From assembly GCA_030549175.1 (NCBI GenBank), contig JAUKUA010000002.1:4588001-4652000 (forward strand): a stretch of DNA of 64,000 nt, read 5' to 3'. Made by a program: the position numbers and the translations under genes. Each line of letters begins with the position of its first letter. Positions within the stretch are counted from its first letter, which is position 1. This stretch comes from Lasiosphaeris hirsuta. Lineage: Eukaryota; Ascomycota; Sordariomycetes; Sordariales; Lasiosphaeriaceae. The notes beneath the pieces were generated by a model. The model saw only the letters and a list, made by a program, of their open reading frames with translations, was not told the origin of the DNA and searched no databases. This document shows, piece by piece, positions 11,001 to 21,962 of the stretch.

Positions 11001-14000
11001 GAGTGCGAGGTGCAAGGTCGTTCCACAGACGATGCCGCGGGTTTCGCGTCGACATGTCATCATTTGTTGCAGCGTTATAGACTTCTGCTAGTGTTGGAAA
11101 TTCGGTTCCCATGTTGGTAGCGAGATGGCCTTGAATCCAAGTGAGAACACAATAGCAATCCACAGGCTCTTTTAGACTCGCCTGTGTCAGGACGACTGGG
11201 ATCGGGTTAGAAAATCACCGGCCATGGGAGAATTGAAAACCTACCGGAGTCCTGGTCTGACTCGGGCTCAGCTTGCATGCCGAGTCCATACACCGCCTCG
11301 AACTTGGGCCACTGTAGCCATCTTGCGATGTGGAAAATGACTGCTCGCAGATCACTAGGGCCAGGCGACGAGGCCTCTGGGGACAAAATTGTGAGCCTCT
11401 GCTCCTCAAGGAGGAGGTGGAGAGCAAGAATCATGCCCCAAGCAGCCATATTACGGCTCTCTTGGTCTTTATTCAGCGCGGTTGGAAGGAATCCCTCTGT
11501 CCCGAACGCTGATACTCCCTCCGCAGAAGCCATATACCTCCTAGCGAGGTCGACGTGGACGGAAATAAAGTTGCTCAGCCTCCCGACAACTCCATCTGGG
11601 TTGCGTGGGGGTTCCAACAATCCCTCGTCGAGCGCCCATTGCCAGCCTTTGTTCCGCATCCAAGGGGGACAGGCGGACGAGTTAGGAGCGGCATGCATAT
11701 GCATAGCTCCCCAGTTGCCTCTTGCCGCCAGCGGGGCAGAGCCGTAGCTGCGTGTTTGCAATGACGCGTTACTCGTATGTTCCAGGGCTAGGTAGCTGCT
11801 CAAGAGTAGGATAACCAGAGATGACCACTCCGTGTCGACTACGGGGTGGCTGGGTCCAGAAAGTTTGGCCCCCTGAAGCCATTGCATAACATTCCACCAT
11901 CCAGCCAGCATTTTCTCGGCATAGGCGACAGGAAGGACGCTCCGACACGCCTCCAGGATCTTGGAAACCTGGTGGGATGATGGCTGAAGCCTCAAACGGA
12001 TTCGATGGAACTTTCCCTGCTTATCCCGCAGGTCAAGCACGCCGCGAGACTGGGGATGACAGATGGACTCGATCTGTGTACCGGTTACGCCGACTCCAAA
12101 AGATCGTCGTCCGCGAACTTCTCTGTTAATCCTGTGGCTTCCCGAGTAATCGAGGCTGTTGAGGTTGTCGAAGAATAGCAGAGGTAGTGTCACCTTGGTT
12201 ACCTTACCCCATGGAGACTGTAGGCTGAGCTCTCGACCCCCCGACTTGTCTTCTGTCAGAATCATCATGGTTTCATGTCCACCGTCGGATATCTTGCATG
12301 AGTCGACGACTCCTTGGACCTTTTTGAGGTCTCCCATCAACACATTGACGGAAAGCGAATCGGGTGACAGCTTTCCTCTACTCCCGCCATAGCCTTCTGC
12401 CCTCTGGCTCTCAATGTAGAGTGTAAGAAGTTGCAATCTCTTGTCCACCGGGTCCTGAATACCGACGAGCAGCGAGGTCCGGCCTTGGTCATCTATTGCA
12501 GTCGGAGGCCCGACAAGCATAAAGACTTTGGATTGGGTCCGGGCGGGCATACTGGAAAGCGAGTAACGCACATTTGCATTGTCCATTGGCACACTGTGGA
12601 CCTTTGTCAAAAGAATCTCGTGTGTCAGTCCTTCAAAATCGTGATCGTCAAGGCCCATGTTGTGGAAGCCCTCAAAGTCTCCGCCAGCACGGAGTTCCTC
12701 GAGCAGGTTATCCACGGGAGCCTCAGTGAGGCTGTTGAGGTTCTGGTTGAGGTTGCCGCTGAAGCTCAAGCCCCCGTAACCCCCGCTTTTCCTTGCTCGC
12801 TGGCTGCCATGGGATTCGACCCTTCTTCCTCCATGGGGAGGGTGGAGCGGTTGGTCGGCAAAGGTCGATCTTTCTTGGGAGGCTGATAAATCGGCGCGTG
12901 CTAAAAGAGAGCTTACTCTCCGAGACTGCCTGCGGGTGGCATCGGCGCCTCTTTCGGGATCCAAGGAGTTCAGTGCACTGTCAAGAGCTTTGTCCTTGCC
13001 CTTTTCTTTTTCGTCAATCTTGACGCTCTTCCTGGCCTTCTTTCCGGGGAGAGGCGCGCCAAAGCTTTCCCTAACCGATGGATGTAGGGGAGTTGCAGTA
13101 CCGTTTGCCAAACCTGGCGCCATGGAGCTCCGCCGCCTTGAAGCTTTCTTCGATTTTTGTTTCTGTTTGCCAACGAAAGGGTCGTCGTTTTCGAGGTAAT
13201 TGAGTCGCCAGATGCTGTACATGCTTGTCTCCCGATTGACAGTCACGGCAATGTTCAGATCGGTTCGCGATTCTAGCGCTTCGGAGGGGATCTTGATTGC
13301 CTCAATATGGACGATCTCCTCGGCCGGGTTGAGGAAGAGGGACCCAGTCGAGTCTCTCCGACGTCCTGCCGCTCTTGCCTTGACTGATTGCGTAACAACC
13401 AACCCGATCTCCAGCAAAGGGTCGATCAGACAGGCGAGGCGTGGCCAATGGCCGTCGCTCGAGTCTAGAGCTGTCTGTCCCATGTTCTCCAGTGTTGAGG
13501 TCAGGCGCAATGGCAATGTTTTTGGCTTTCCAAGCCCCTCGACCGAGAACTCAGCTGTCTGTTGGCTATGCGCCGCAAAGGCTGGGAGCTGGTACGAGAC
13601 GAATGAGCTTGGCGGGACTTTGGGCAGCCGGAACGACACCGGGGCAGTATTGTTCACCCGCGACTTGCGCTGTATGATGACACCGCAGGGCGCGGCGCAG
13701 GCCGACTCGACCTCGAAGGGCATGTGGACGACATGGCTGGTTCCCGAGAGGAAGAAGATATGCGCCTGGGTCTTGAGGAACACGACGAGAGCTCGAGAGA
13801 GCGCGGGGGTGTCGCTGGAAGTCTTGGGGGGCTTGTCGGCTTGTGGGATCGCATCTTCGTTGTCGGCGGAGGCAGGAAAGTAGGTGAGGAGGGCCTGTGT
13901 CACGGTCTCGTTCTCGAGGTCGGCCCTGAAACTCTTGCGGAAGATGCCCCCACGGGACCAGAGGACGCAATTCTTGGTGGTGAGGAGCTCGTCTTCGCAA

Positions 14001-14137
14001 TCGACACCACCCTCCCTGTCGACGACGACCTCCCAATTGTATGACGAGGCAGGGGGGTCGGGAGGGAGTATGCCCTCGTCGATGGCATGGCGGAGGCTGG
14101 TGGGCTGATGCACGCCTAGCGAAGTAACTGAGGCCAT
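8016..14137 (-). CDS. apc1: Anaphase-promoting complex subunit 1 (BimE/APC1)
   Basis: Largest scaffold subunit of the APC/C ubiquitin ligase, nuclear and essential for mitotic exit in other fungi. Exons 14137-11245, 11195-10732 and 10682-8016 give 2007 residues, the usual size. The N-terminal part has the family opening with HAIDEGILPPDPP and a beta-propeller region with WRLNYLEND. A disordered Lys/Ser-rich insert lies around residues 320-460. Cyclosome (PC) repeats fall roughly at residues 1290-1650, with GIGLLYC, RLAAGFALGFINLGKG and AAAVVAIALIFMKSG. Intron 1 (11244-11196) has branch TTCTAAC. Intron 2 (10731-10683) is a GC-AG intron with donor GCAAGT. Both joins restore the frame exactly. 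It is divergent from VPS41. Antisense frames across it are shadows. Confidence 0.93.
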
Positions 14138-14646
14138 GGCGGGGAAGTTATGCCGAGTAGCAACGAGGGCAAGCTGACCAGGATGCAGAACAGGCCATTT
14201 CGCCCCTCAAAAGCCAGTTGTGAGTCGTGAGTTGCACGTTGCGGGGAGAAAGAAAGCAGCGAGATTGGCGAGGTGGGATGGAGCGCAATTGGCGACGTCT
14301 GAAGTTTGCCTTTGCAAGCACCTGAGGTTGCTGCACGATTTTGGCGTTGGCTTCTGGTGCTGCGTCTCGAACCGCCAAAAAGAGAAAGCGCGTTTACGCG
14401 ACGCCCAACCCCAACCTCAAGTCTGCGAAGTTGAAATGCCCCACCATCCGTGAGGGGCAAACGATGATTGGCCAAAAGCTCGACAGATCCATGCAGGGCC
14501 CGATCCCGAGCCCAGAGCGCCAAACTGGGCCTGAGGCCCAGGGAGCTCTGACGTAGCTTTGTGCTCCCCCAAGCTCCTCTTCCTCCTGAAGCTCCCACCT
14601 GCAATTGCCCACACGCCATGAAGCCGCTGGCGCCGGTCCCATCAAC
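14138..14646. promoter_or_regulatory. Shared divergent promoter of APC1 and VPS41
   Basis: 509 bp separate the two start codons, which point away from each other. The region must hold both promoters. No TATA box is evident, as is common in fungal housekeeping genes. Confidence 0.6.
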
Positions 14647-14650
14647 ATGA
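14618..14650 (+). promoter_or_regulatory. 10-codon uORF whose stop overlaps the VPS41 start
   Basis: An ATG at 14618 opens a 10-codon frame (peptide MKPLAPVPST). Its TGA at 14648-14650 overlaps the VPS41 ATG at 14647-14649, forming ATGA. If the mRNA leader includes it, VPS41 would need leaky scanning or termination-reinitiation. The transcription start is unknown, so this is a possibility only. Confidence 0.45.
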
Positions 14651-17600
14651 CGGAAGCTTCGCCTGACGCAGGCGACAAGGAAATCCACGATGCAACCAAA
14701 CACGAGTCGCAGCCGATTGCCGAGGCAGCTCCCGAGCGAGACGTCGACACCACACCATCCCCAGACAAGCCCGGCCAGGCACCCGTAGCCGACGACGCAG
14801 ATGCCGACAAGGAGTCGGGGGGCACAACAGACAATATCGGGGATGGAAATGGTGGCATGGACGGGGAAGGGGAGGATAACGAGGAAGAGGAAGAGGAAGA
14901 GAACGAGGACGGGGACGAGGACGAGGACGAGGACGAGGATGACGACGACGAAGAGGAGGATGAGGATGAGGACGACGATGATGACGATGAGCCCAGGCTC
15001 AAATACGCCCGGCTCACTCCCCATCTCGGCCCTGTCTATAGGAACGGCGATGCCACGAGCTCTTTTCTTGTTGCTGGAGACAAAATGGTCTGACACCACA
15101 CCCGCATGCCTCCGCGCGGCTGGCTAACCTCTACCGGATCCCAGATCGTCGGAACGCACAACGGCAACATTGTAAGTTCTCTGGTCAATTCTCGATCTTT
15201 AGTCGCTAACCTAGGTCGCAGCATGTTATCCAAATCCCGATTTTCCACTCCCTCCGCGTTTACCATGCTCATTCTGCGTCCGTCACCTGTGTTTCGATCT
15301 CGCCTTTCCCTCCTCCCCTCCCAACTTTCAAGGCGGAAACAGCTGCGCGACTTGCCTCCCAGGCGGTCAACAGCCCGGTGCGACCAGGAACGGCAACGAC
15401 CGAAAGCCAAGCTTCGCCCGCCGCGTCGAGAAAGCCGAAGGATTACAGCTCCGTGCCAAACACCCCGTCGAATAACATATACATAGCTACATCGTCGACC
15501 GACGGGAACATCTGCATACAGTCTCTGACCGACGTGAAGGATGTGCAATTGCGAAACTTTGCCCGGCCCGTACAGGCCGTCGCTCTGTCGCCGGAATACA
15601 AGACCGACAGGACATATCTATCCGGAGGCCTATCGGGACAGCTCATTCTGACTGTTGGTGCGCCCCAGGGCCGGAGTACGGCCATGACCACGGGTGCAAC
15701 GGCGCAGGCCGCCGGCTGGCTCGGAAGCATGGTGGGAGCCACGAGCGGGAAGGACACAGTCCTACACCAAGGCGAGGGCATCATCAACACCATTAAGTGG
15801 TCCTTGTCCGGCAAGTATGTGGCATGGCTGAACGAACACGGCATCAAAATTATGCGCACCAAGCTGCATCTCGACAGCACGGATGCAGATGACGCTTGGA
15901 AACGCTTTGGTCATGCCGATAGACCCGATGGAGAGGAGTGGGACACTATGGCTAGCGTTTGGAAAGGCAGGGTCGAATGGATCGATGAGCAAGCGATTGA
16001 GCCTGACGAGCCTCCTAAAGAGGATCAGGATGTCATCAAATCGCCAGCGGCGGAGAAGCTCAAGCAGCAACAGCTCAAGAGTACCAAAAAGATCGAGCGT
16101 TTGCTGGTGGGATGGGGTGGTACCATATGGATCATCCATGTCCACCCCGGTAGCATTGGCGTTGGGAAGAACGCCGGGGAAAGGTCACCCCCCCGGGCAG
16201 AAACCGCGCAAAAGTGAGTGCTTCACTTTCTTTAGAGAAAAAAACCTGAGCGAAATGTTGCTGACCGTACTGCAGATTTCGCATGGATTGCATCATATCC
16301 GGCATCTCGTTATATACCCAGAATTTGTTATTAGTGCTTGCTTTTTGTTTGCCGGACAAGGAGGAGGACGAGGAAGAAGTGAAGGCGATCCGCGGTCATA
16401 AGCACACATCCTCAGTAACATCGACGGGGAGCGAACCTTCAGGGGGGATACGGCGCAGACAGAACAATCCCCCGCCAGAGTTGCGACTCATCGATCTCAC
16501 GTCGCAGGTCGAGGTTGACCAAGATGGACTTAGCGTCAGCCGCTTTGAGCGGCTGTCCTCGAACGACTATCATTTGGGCGTCTTGCCTGCTCGAAACGTT
16601 GCCGCTGCAACGTCTTCTCGAGGCGCATTGGAGACCTTGGCTGGATTTGGCACCGACATGCTGAATGCCGCCCTGAACCCGAAGTCATTACTGTTCAGTT
16701 CAGCGGCGAGCGTAAAAAGCAAGGACAGCAATGAGGGAGCCACGTCCTCCAGAGTCGCCAGCACGACAGGTACCATGACTTCAACGCTACGCGGTGGACG
16801 TGGCACTGTGCATCCGAATCTTGCCAAGCCTGGTGTCAAAATCTTCATCCACAGCCCATACGACTGCGTGCTAGCGACACAGAGGGATCTAGGCGATCAC
16901 CTTTCGTGGCTAATGGAGCACAAGCAGTATGAAGAGGCATGGAAGCTGGTTGATGAACACCCGGAGATCGTGGGCTCGCCCGAGAGGTCCTTCGACCAAG
17001 CTCCAGCAACGCCAGATCGTACACAAAGCACAGACGACTTTTATGACGAGACTTCATCAGTCATGGACGACATGCGCAACTTTTACTCGTCGGCCGAAAA
17101 GGAGAAGCGGCACATAGGAGACATGTGGGTCCAAGCCCTCGTCCAAGCTGGCGCTTGGGTAGAGGCCGGAAAAGTGTGCGGCAAGGTCTTAGGTACCCCA
17201 GACAAGTGGGAGCAAATGGTGTGGACGTTCGCCGGAGCTAAGAAGTTCGACGAAATCGTGGATTACATACCTATAGAACGCACTCATCTCCCTATCCCGG
17301 GCACCATCTACGAAGTAATGCTCGGGCATTACCTCGAAGTCAGCAAACCAAGATTCCAGGATTTGCTAGACAGATGGACTCCTGATCTGTTCAACATCAG
17401 TGCTGTCACGACTGCTCTGAACAATCAGCTCGATTATCGCGACGTGCGTGAAGACAGTATCGAGGATGGGGAGGTTGGTAGAGACTGGCGGATTGTCATG
17501 GAAAGCCTAGCCAAGCTCTATGAGGCCGACGGGCGGAACAGGGAGGCCTTGAAGTCCTACATCAAGCTCCAAGATGCTGACTCGGCAATGCGACTGGTCA

Positions 17601-18898
17601 AGGATGGTCACCTTGCGGAGGTCGTTGCCGATGATATTCCTAGCTTCATCGGCTTACGGGTGCCCACGGACCGCATCAACGAAATGACTCCGGAGGAGCT
17701 CGAGGAAGCCACCTCGGAAGCCATCACGCTGCTGGTCGACGAGGCGCAGCATGGGCTTGTCAAGCCAGATGATGTCGTCACTCAGCTTGAGCGGAAAAAG
17801 CTGCACCGCTACACCTTCTTCTATCTCCGAGGCTTGTGGCGGGGAGAGGGTATCCACGAGCACAGCGGCGAGTCCCACGCTCGGCTGGTTTCAGACACTC
17901 AGTCCCTGGTCGACAACTTTGCCGACCTTGCCGTTCACCTGTTCGCCGTCTTTGACCAGTCCTTGCTTATGGCGTTTCTGAAGACTTCAACCGCTTATGC
18001 GTTCGAAAAGGTAAGCCAGGAGCCCCGACATCCTAGACCCCCCAAGTTTCAAGACTAAATGCAGTGATAGGCGGCCCAAGAATGTGAACATTTCAACTAC
18101 ATCCCCGAACTCGTCTATCTCTACTCCAAGACGGGCCAGATGAAACGCGCCCTAACCCTCATCATCGACCGGCTCGGCGACGTCAGCCGGGCCATCGCCT
18201 TCGCCAAGGAACAAGACGACCCAGACCTGTGGGAGGACTTGCTCAACTACAGTATGGACAAGCCGCGCTTCATCCGCGGTCTGCTTGAGGAGGTTGGGAC
18301 TGCGATCAACCCGATAACGCTGGTGCGGCGCATCCCCGAAGGACTGGAAGTTGAGGGACTGAGGGAAGGGTTGAAACACATCATGAAGGAGCATGAGATT
18401 CAGTACAGCATTAGCTCGGGCGTAGCAAAGGTACTGCGAAGTGAAGTCGCCGCAGCGCAGAACTTGCTCCGTAATGGGCAGCGCAAGGGAGTCAAGTTCG
18501 AAGTCGTCGTGCACTCGGCGGATCATGTCGACGTGGAGACCAAGGATGTGCCGACTCCGGGACAGGGGATAAAAGAGAGTGAAGAACAAGCCAATGGCGT
18601 CACAAAGCCCCCGGGTGCGGCAAGGAAATGGGAGCCCGGGCACTGCGCGCAGTGCTGCGAGCCGTTTATCGAGTGGGAGAAGGAGACGCTCATGGGTTTC
18701 GCATGTGGCCATGTGTTTCATCTCAGGCACTTGCTGGAGTCGTTGCATCCGGAGGAGACAGTGGATGAAGATCTACTTGGTGTCATGGCAGAGCAGAGGT
18801 CGCATCTGGTTGGGGCGAAGGTCACGCATGCAAGGTTGCTGAGAGACAAGGTTACAGGGGGGTGTCCAGTGTGTAAGACAAAGGAGGGGAGTGTGTAG
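14647..18898 (+). CDS. vps41: Vps41, HOPS complex subunit
   Basis: HOPS tethering subunit acting in fusion at the vacuole/late endosome. Exons 14647-15087, 15145-15171 (27 nt), 15222-16213, 16276-18010 and 18071-18898 give 1340 residues, somewhat long for the family. The N-terminus carries a long Asp/Glu tract (about residues 78-117). It is followed by a beta-propeller part (FLVAGDKM, IVGTHNGNI, ATSSTDGNICIQSL), a clathrin-type helical repeat region, and a C-terminal RING-like domain. That domain shows CAQCCEPF, ACGHVFHLRHL and CPVC. Introns have GGCTAACCT, GCTAAC, GCTGAC and GACTAAA branch points, and all joins keep frame. It is divergent from APC1 and preceded by the overlapping uORF. Confidence 0.93.
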
Positions 18899-19254
18899 AT
18901 AATGGGAGTGGAGGTAAGGTTGTAAGAATGCATTCAACAGGCTTTGTGGAGATGGAGGGGGGGTTACGGCTGTGCATGTATATATGCTCGTTGCTCAACT
19001 TGTGGCATACATAGTAGGGTTTGTTGAGCGGGCGTTGTGAGGCTGGAATGGATCACAGATCGTAGAGTGTAGGTCATGTCGACTTGTCGTGTGAATGATA
19101 GAGGAGGAATGCCGTGTCCGTAATACAGCAGGGCCCTTGCTCTACTCTCAACTGCTTCCAATGTCTCAAGGAGGGTTATTCCCAACACCTTCAACTCTGG
19201 CGGCAGAGCTTGCTGGTGCAGAATACTCACCTTCATCAACATCAACTATACCAG
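18899..19254. other. Intergenic, 3' flank of VPS41
   Basis: Nothing recognisable apart from the VPS41 3' end. Confidence 0.4.
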
Positions 19255-19334
19255 GGGGGTGTGGCTCAGTTGGTAGGTTCGCTTTGCAGCTTCTCAACTG
19301 CGAAAAGTCCCGAGTTCGATTCTTAGCTCCTCCA
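19255..19334 (+). tRNA. Degenerate tRNA-Ala(TGC)-like gene
   Basis: Acceptor strands GGGGGTG and CTCCTCC pair with one T-T mismatch and a G-T pair, followed by discriminator A. Anticodon stem TTCGC/GCGAA pairs perfectly around TTTGCA with a 10-nt insert that could be an intron after position 37. A five-base variable loop and TTCGATT T-loop follow, with one C-A mismatch in the T stem. About three bases of the 3' side of the D stem are missing, so it cannot form a normal D arm. Pseudogene is the likelier reading. Confidence 0.42.
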
Positions 19335-19636
19335 CTATTGGTGATGAGTAGGCCTTGATTAACCCGTTGGCTTCATTTTTGAACTTCTTACGCTGTGCTT
19401 TTGTGTTTTGTGTTTTGTGTGCCGTTGTGTTGTGTTTTTAATTGGTCTGTATCTCTGTTTCTGTTGGTAATAACATGCGGTCCCATTTGTAAGCTCGACA
19501 GGATCAGGGGCCGCGGCGATACATGTTTGTGCACTTACACGTCTAGCATTAGCGTGAAGCAAACAAGTTGAATCAATATCGCAGCCGAAACTGTTGTAGT
19601 TTAGTAATCCAAATAGCCATATCGAAAACCGCAGTC

Positions 19637-20176
19637 ATGGCCTTTTTCGGCACCATTTATTCCTACCCGGGCAACTTCCGCGTCCAGCGGGTATGTTTAC
19701 CGCCCCTTTTTCGTCTCGGACTCCCCCTTTTTGTGTCACTTGACCCAACTGACCCCAACTAGATCCTGATCGTCGCCGCCAGCGGGCCCAAGGCCAAGAT
19801 TGATGAGTGGTCGTGCTATGCGGACCACGAGCTCACGGCGAACGCGCTGCCGGCTAGTCTGATGACAACGTTCAAGGTCTGGCCGTTTGATGTAGCGCTT
19901 TACCCAGACTTCGCAACCAACTTTGAGCGGGCACTAGGAAAGCTCGAGGTCGGGTTGAGGGCGAGGAGCGGCAAGTTCTTGGTCGAGGAGGAGCTGACGA
20001 TGGCGGATGTCATGGTGGCCGGGCCCTTGGTCCTCGCCGGCTCGATTCTGTTGAACGAGGAGATGCGGAAGGTGGCACCGAGTGTTGCTGGGTATCTGGA
20101 GGAGCTGATGGAGATTCCAGTCGTTAGCGAGGCATTTGGGGAGTTGCAACTGTGCCAGACAAGGGCTACGGAATAG
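19637..20176 (+). CDS. Shortened eEF1B-gamma/GST-like protein
   Basis: Exons 19637-19690 and 19763-20176 give 155 residues. The first 18 residues (containing FGTIYSYPGNFRV) match the start of fungal elongation factor 1B-gamma. The rest matches the alpha-helical GST C-terminal domain (EWSCYADHEL, FLVEEELTMADVMVAGPL, VPSVAGYLEELM). The part between, most of the thioredoxin-like fold that binds glutathione, is absent, as is the C-terminal EF1G domain. It is thus too short for a true translation factor. It may be a decayed or reshaped duplicate. The intron (19691-19762, GTATGT...CTAG) is canonical and the frame is intact, so it could be expressed. Confidence 0.7.
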
Positions 20177-20394
20177 GGGGCTAGGAAGATTCTACTCGAC
20201 GCACTATTTGGTGCTTGAAAGTGGCATCTTGGGACTAAGCAGCACTGCCTCTTTCTATTTTAAAGGGAGCTTTGAAGTTGGTCTGGTTGATATTACAAAA
20301 AGATACAGTCTAGGCAGATAAAGGAATTCGTTATGCCGCTACAATGAGCCGTCCCGGGCCTCGCCCTCGAAATTCCTGCCACCTCGGTAGTAGT

Positions 20395-21024
20395 CTAGCG
20401 GCTTGTCCAAAGCGCAAACAACATACCCAAGCACACAACCAGTCCCGAAGCCGGACTAGGACCCATCCTTGCAGAACCAGCAGTTGCCGGATCACCTCTC
20501 TCACCACCGCTGTGATAGATGCCAAAGTTGACTACGACATCACCATCGAAGTTCCCGTCCGGCGTGCACCTCATGAAACCCTCGGATCCGACCACAACAT
20601 CTCCGTCGCGCGTCGTATACTGATATCTCTGAATCGACTCGGTGATCAGGTCGATAATATCCTGGTTCCCAACGAAAAAGTCGCCACCCCTCGAAGTCCT
20701 GTCAAATATTCTCCCAGCAGCGCCAAACGCGCAGGTACCAAATCGGGCGATACCACGCTGGAAACCATCATTTGGGGGTGACCAGTCACCGCCCTTGTCA
20801 ATGTTGAAGGCGAGCAGCTTGCAGTCGTCTACCAGCGGAGACGCGAAGCTTGTCCTGTGGATAAAGGTGATATCACGGCAATATTTGTTGGATTGCCTCT
20901 CCGTGCCGTCCCGGGCGGCGATGCTGTGGACTGGTGCCAGGAGTGGTGCGCCATTGTTTGCCGATGCCGTCTGGAATAAGGCGAACGACGCAGAGGCCGC
21001 GACGAGGTGCTGAGTTATTTGCAT
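20395..21024 (-). CDS. Hce2-type secreted effector-like protein
   Basis: 209 residues from the ATG at 21024; the frame extends further upstream but the signal peptide sits at this start. Residues 1-20 or so form a signal peptide. The central part resembles the Hce2 (homologue of Cladosporium Ecp2) domain: an aromatic/Ser core followed by VDDCKLL, a Gly/Trp segment, FGTCAFG, VGNQDIIDLI and a final Cys motif. Four cysteines are placed as in the family. The C-terminus is hydrophobic after a Ser/Gly-rich spacer, which suggests a GPI signal, unusual for a free effector. Family knowledge links Hce2 proteins to plant necrosis or antagonism; the role here is unknown. Confidence 0.75.
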   Translation of the reverse strand: MQITQHLVAASASFALFQTASANNGAPLLAPVHSIAARDGTERQSNKYCRDITFIHRTSFASPLVDDCKLLAFNIDKGGDWSPPNDGFQRGIARFGTCAFGAAGRIFDRTSRGGDFFVGNQDIIDLITESIQRYQYTTRDGDVVVGSEGFMRCTPDGNFDGDVVVNFGIYHSGGERGDPATAGSARMGPSPASGLVVCLGMLFALWTSR

Positions 21025-21870
21025 TGGCGTGATAAGACGTGCTGTATATGTGTAGTGAGGCTTGAGAGCACTTCTTTTTCTTCCAGGATCCACGATGCAG
21101 GCGATGTCGATAAATTCTTGATGTACCCCCTGCAACCGATGATGAAAACTGGGCACCCACGACCTTATGAGGTTAAATGCAAGCAGATCTTGATAGTCCT
21201 TCCTCGCATGACCTACATTCATGTGTGGCTGAGTACGTACTAGTGAATGATTTCCCAGGCGCATTTCAGCAAACTTAACTGGTGCCTTGTGTCTTGGCAT
21301 CGTGACCTGATAGCCGCAAATCTTATTGTCTTGGCGAGTGCCAGGATGGCTCGAAAGCCTGGAACGAAAGCTTCGTGAGGGTGTGTTGTATTGAGCCGCA
21401 CTGCCCAACTTATTCCGTCGTGGCCCTGCTCCGGCCAGCTGAATTTTGGCTTTGATCGTTGTTGTATCAAGTGTGATTCCATCCGTAACTTATCCGAACG
21501 TGAACTGGAAGTTTGGCACTTGCTCGCGCCAAGGACAAATTAAATCCATCCCTAGCATGTTGCGCCCATTGGTGTCTCGGCGGCCGCCACACGACCGAGA
21601 ACGACTAGGTTGCTTAATTCCGACATGACCATCCGTGCAAGCCCATTAGGCGAAAAAAAGCATAGAAGGGCAAGGTGAAGGAAGTCGTTGGCAGTTTTGT
21701 GCCTGCTGCCGAAACGACCCCCGCCCTGTCCATGGTCCGAGCTTTCTAGAGGATGACCCCCACCTTCCCGTTCATCTAAAGATGCCATGGCGGCAAAAAT
21801 GTTTGAGCAACTGACACCAGACAGCACGCAACTCCAAAAATGATGCGAAACAGAAAATCGACAAAAAGAA
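21025..21870. other. Intergenic, no gene supported
   Basis: Upstream region of the effector gene and 3' side of tRNA-Pro. Open frames here are in-frame leader extension or chance. Confidence 0.45.
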
Positions 21871-21962
21871 GGGGCCACCCGGGGATTGAACCCGGGACCT
21901 CTCGCAAACACTGCTGTAGGGTGTAGCCCTAAGCGAGAATCATACCACTAGACCAGCGGCCC
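21871..21962 (-). tRNA. tRNA-Pro(AGG) with intron
   Basis: The minus strand folds as a full tRNA. Acceptor GGGCCGC/GTGGCCC (one G-T pair), short D arm, anticodon stem CTCGC/GCGAG with loop TTAGGG, an intron of about 19-20 nt, and a perfect T arm around GTTCAATC. Anticodon AGG reads Pro. Confidence 0.92.

Noticed and set aside
14116..15099. Minus-strand frame with long Ser runs opposite the VPS41 start
   Set aside because: The runs are the antisense of the acidic codon repeat of VPS41.
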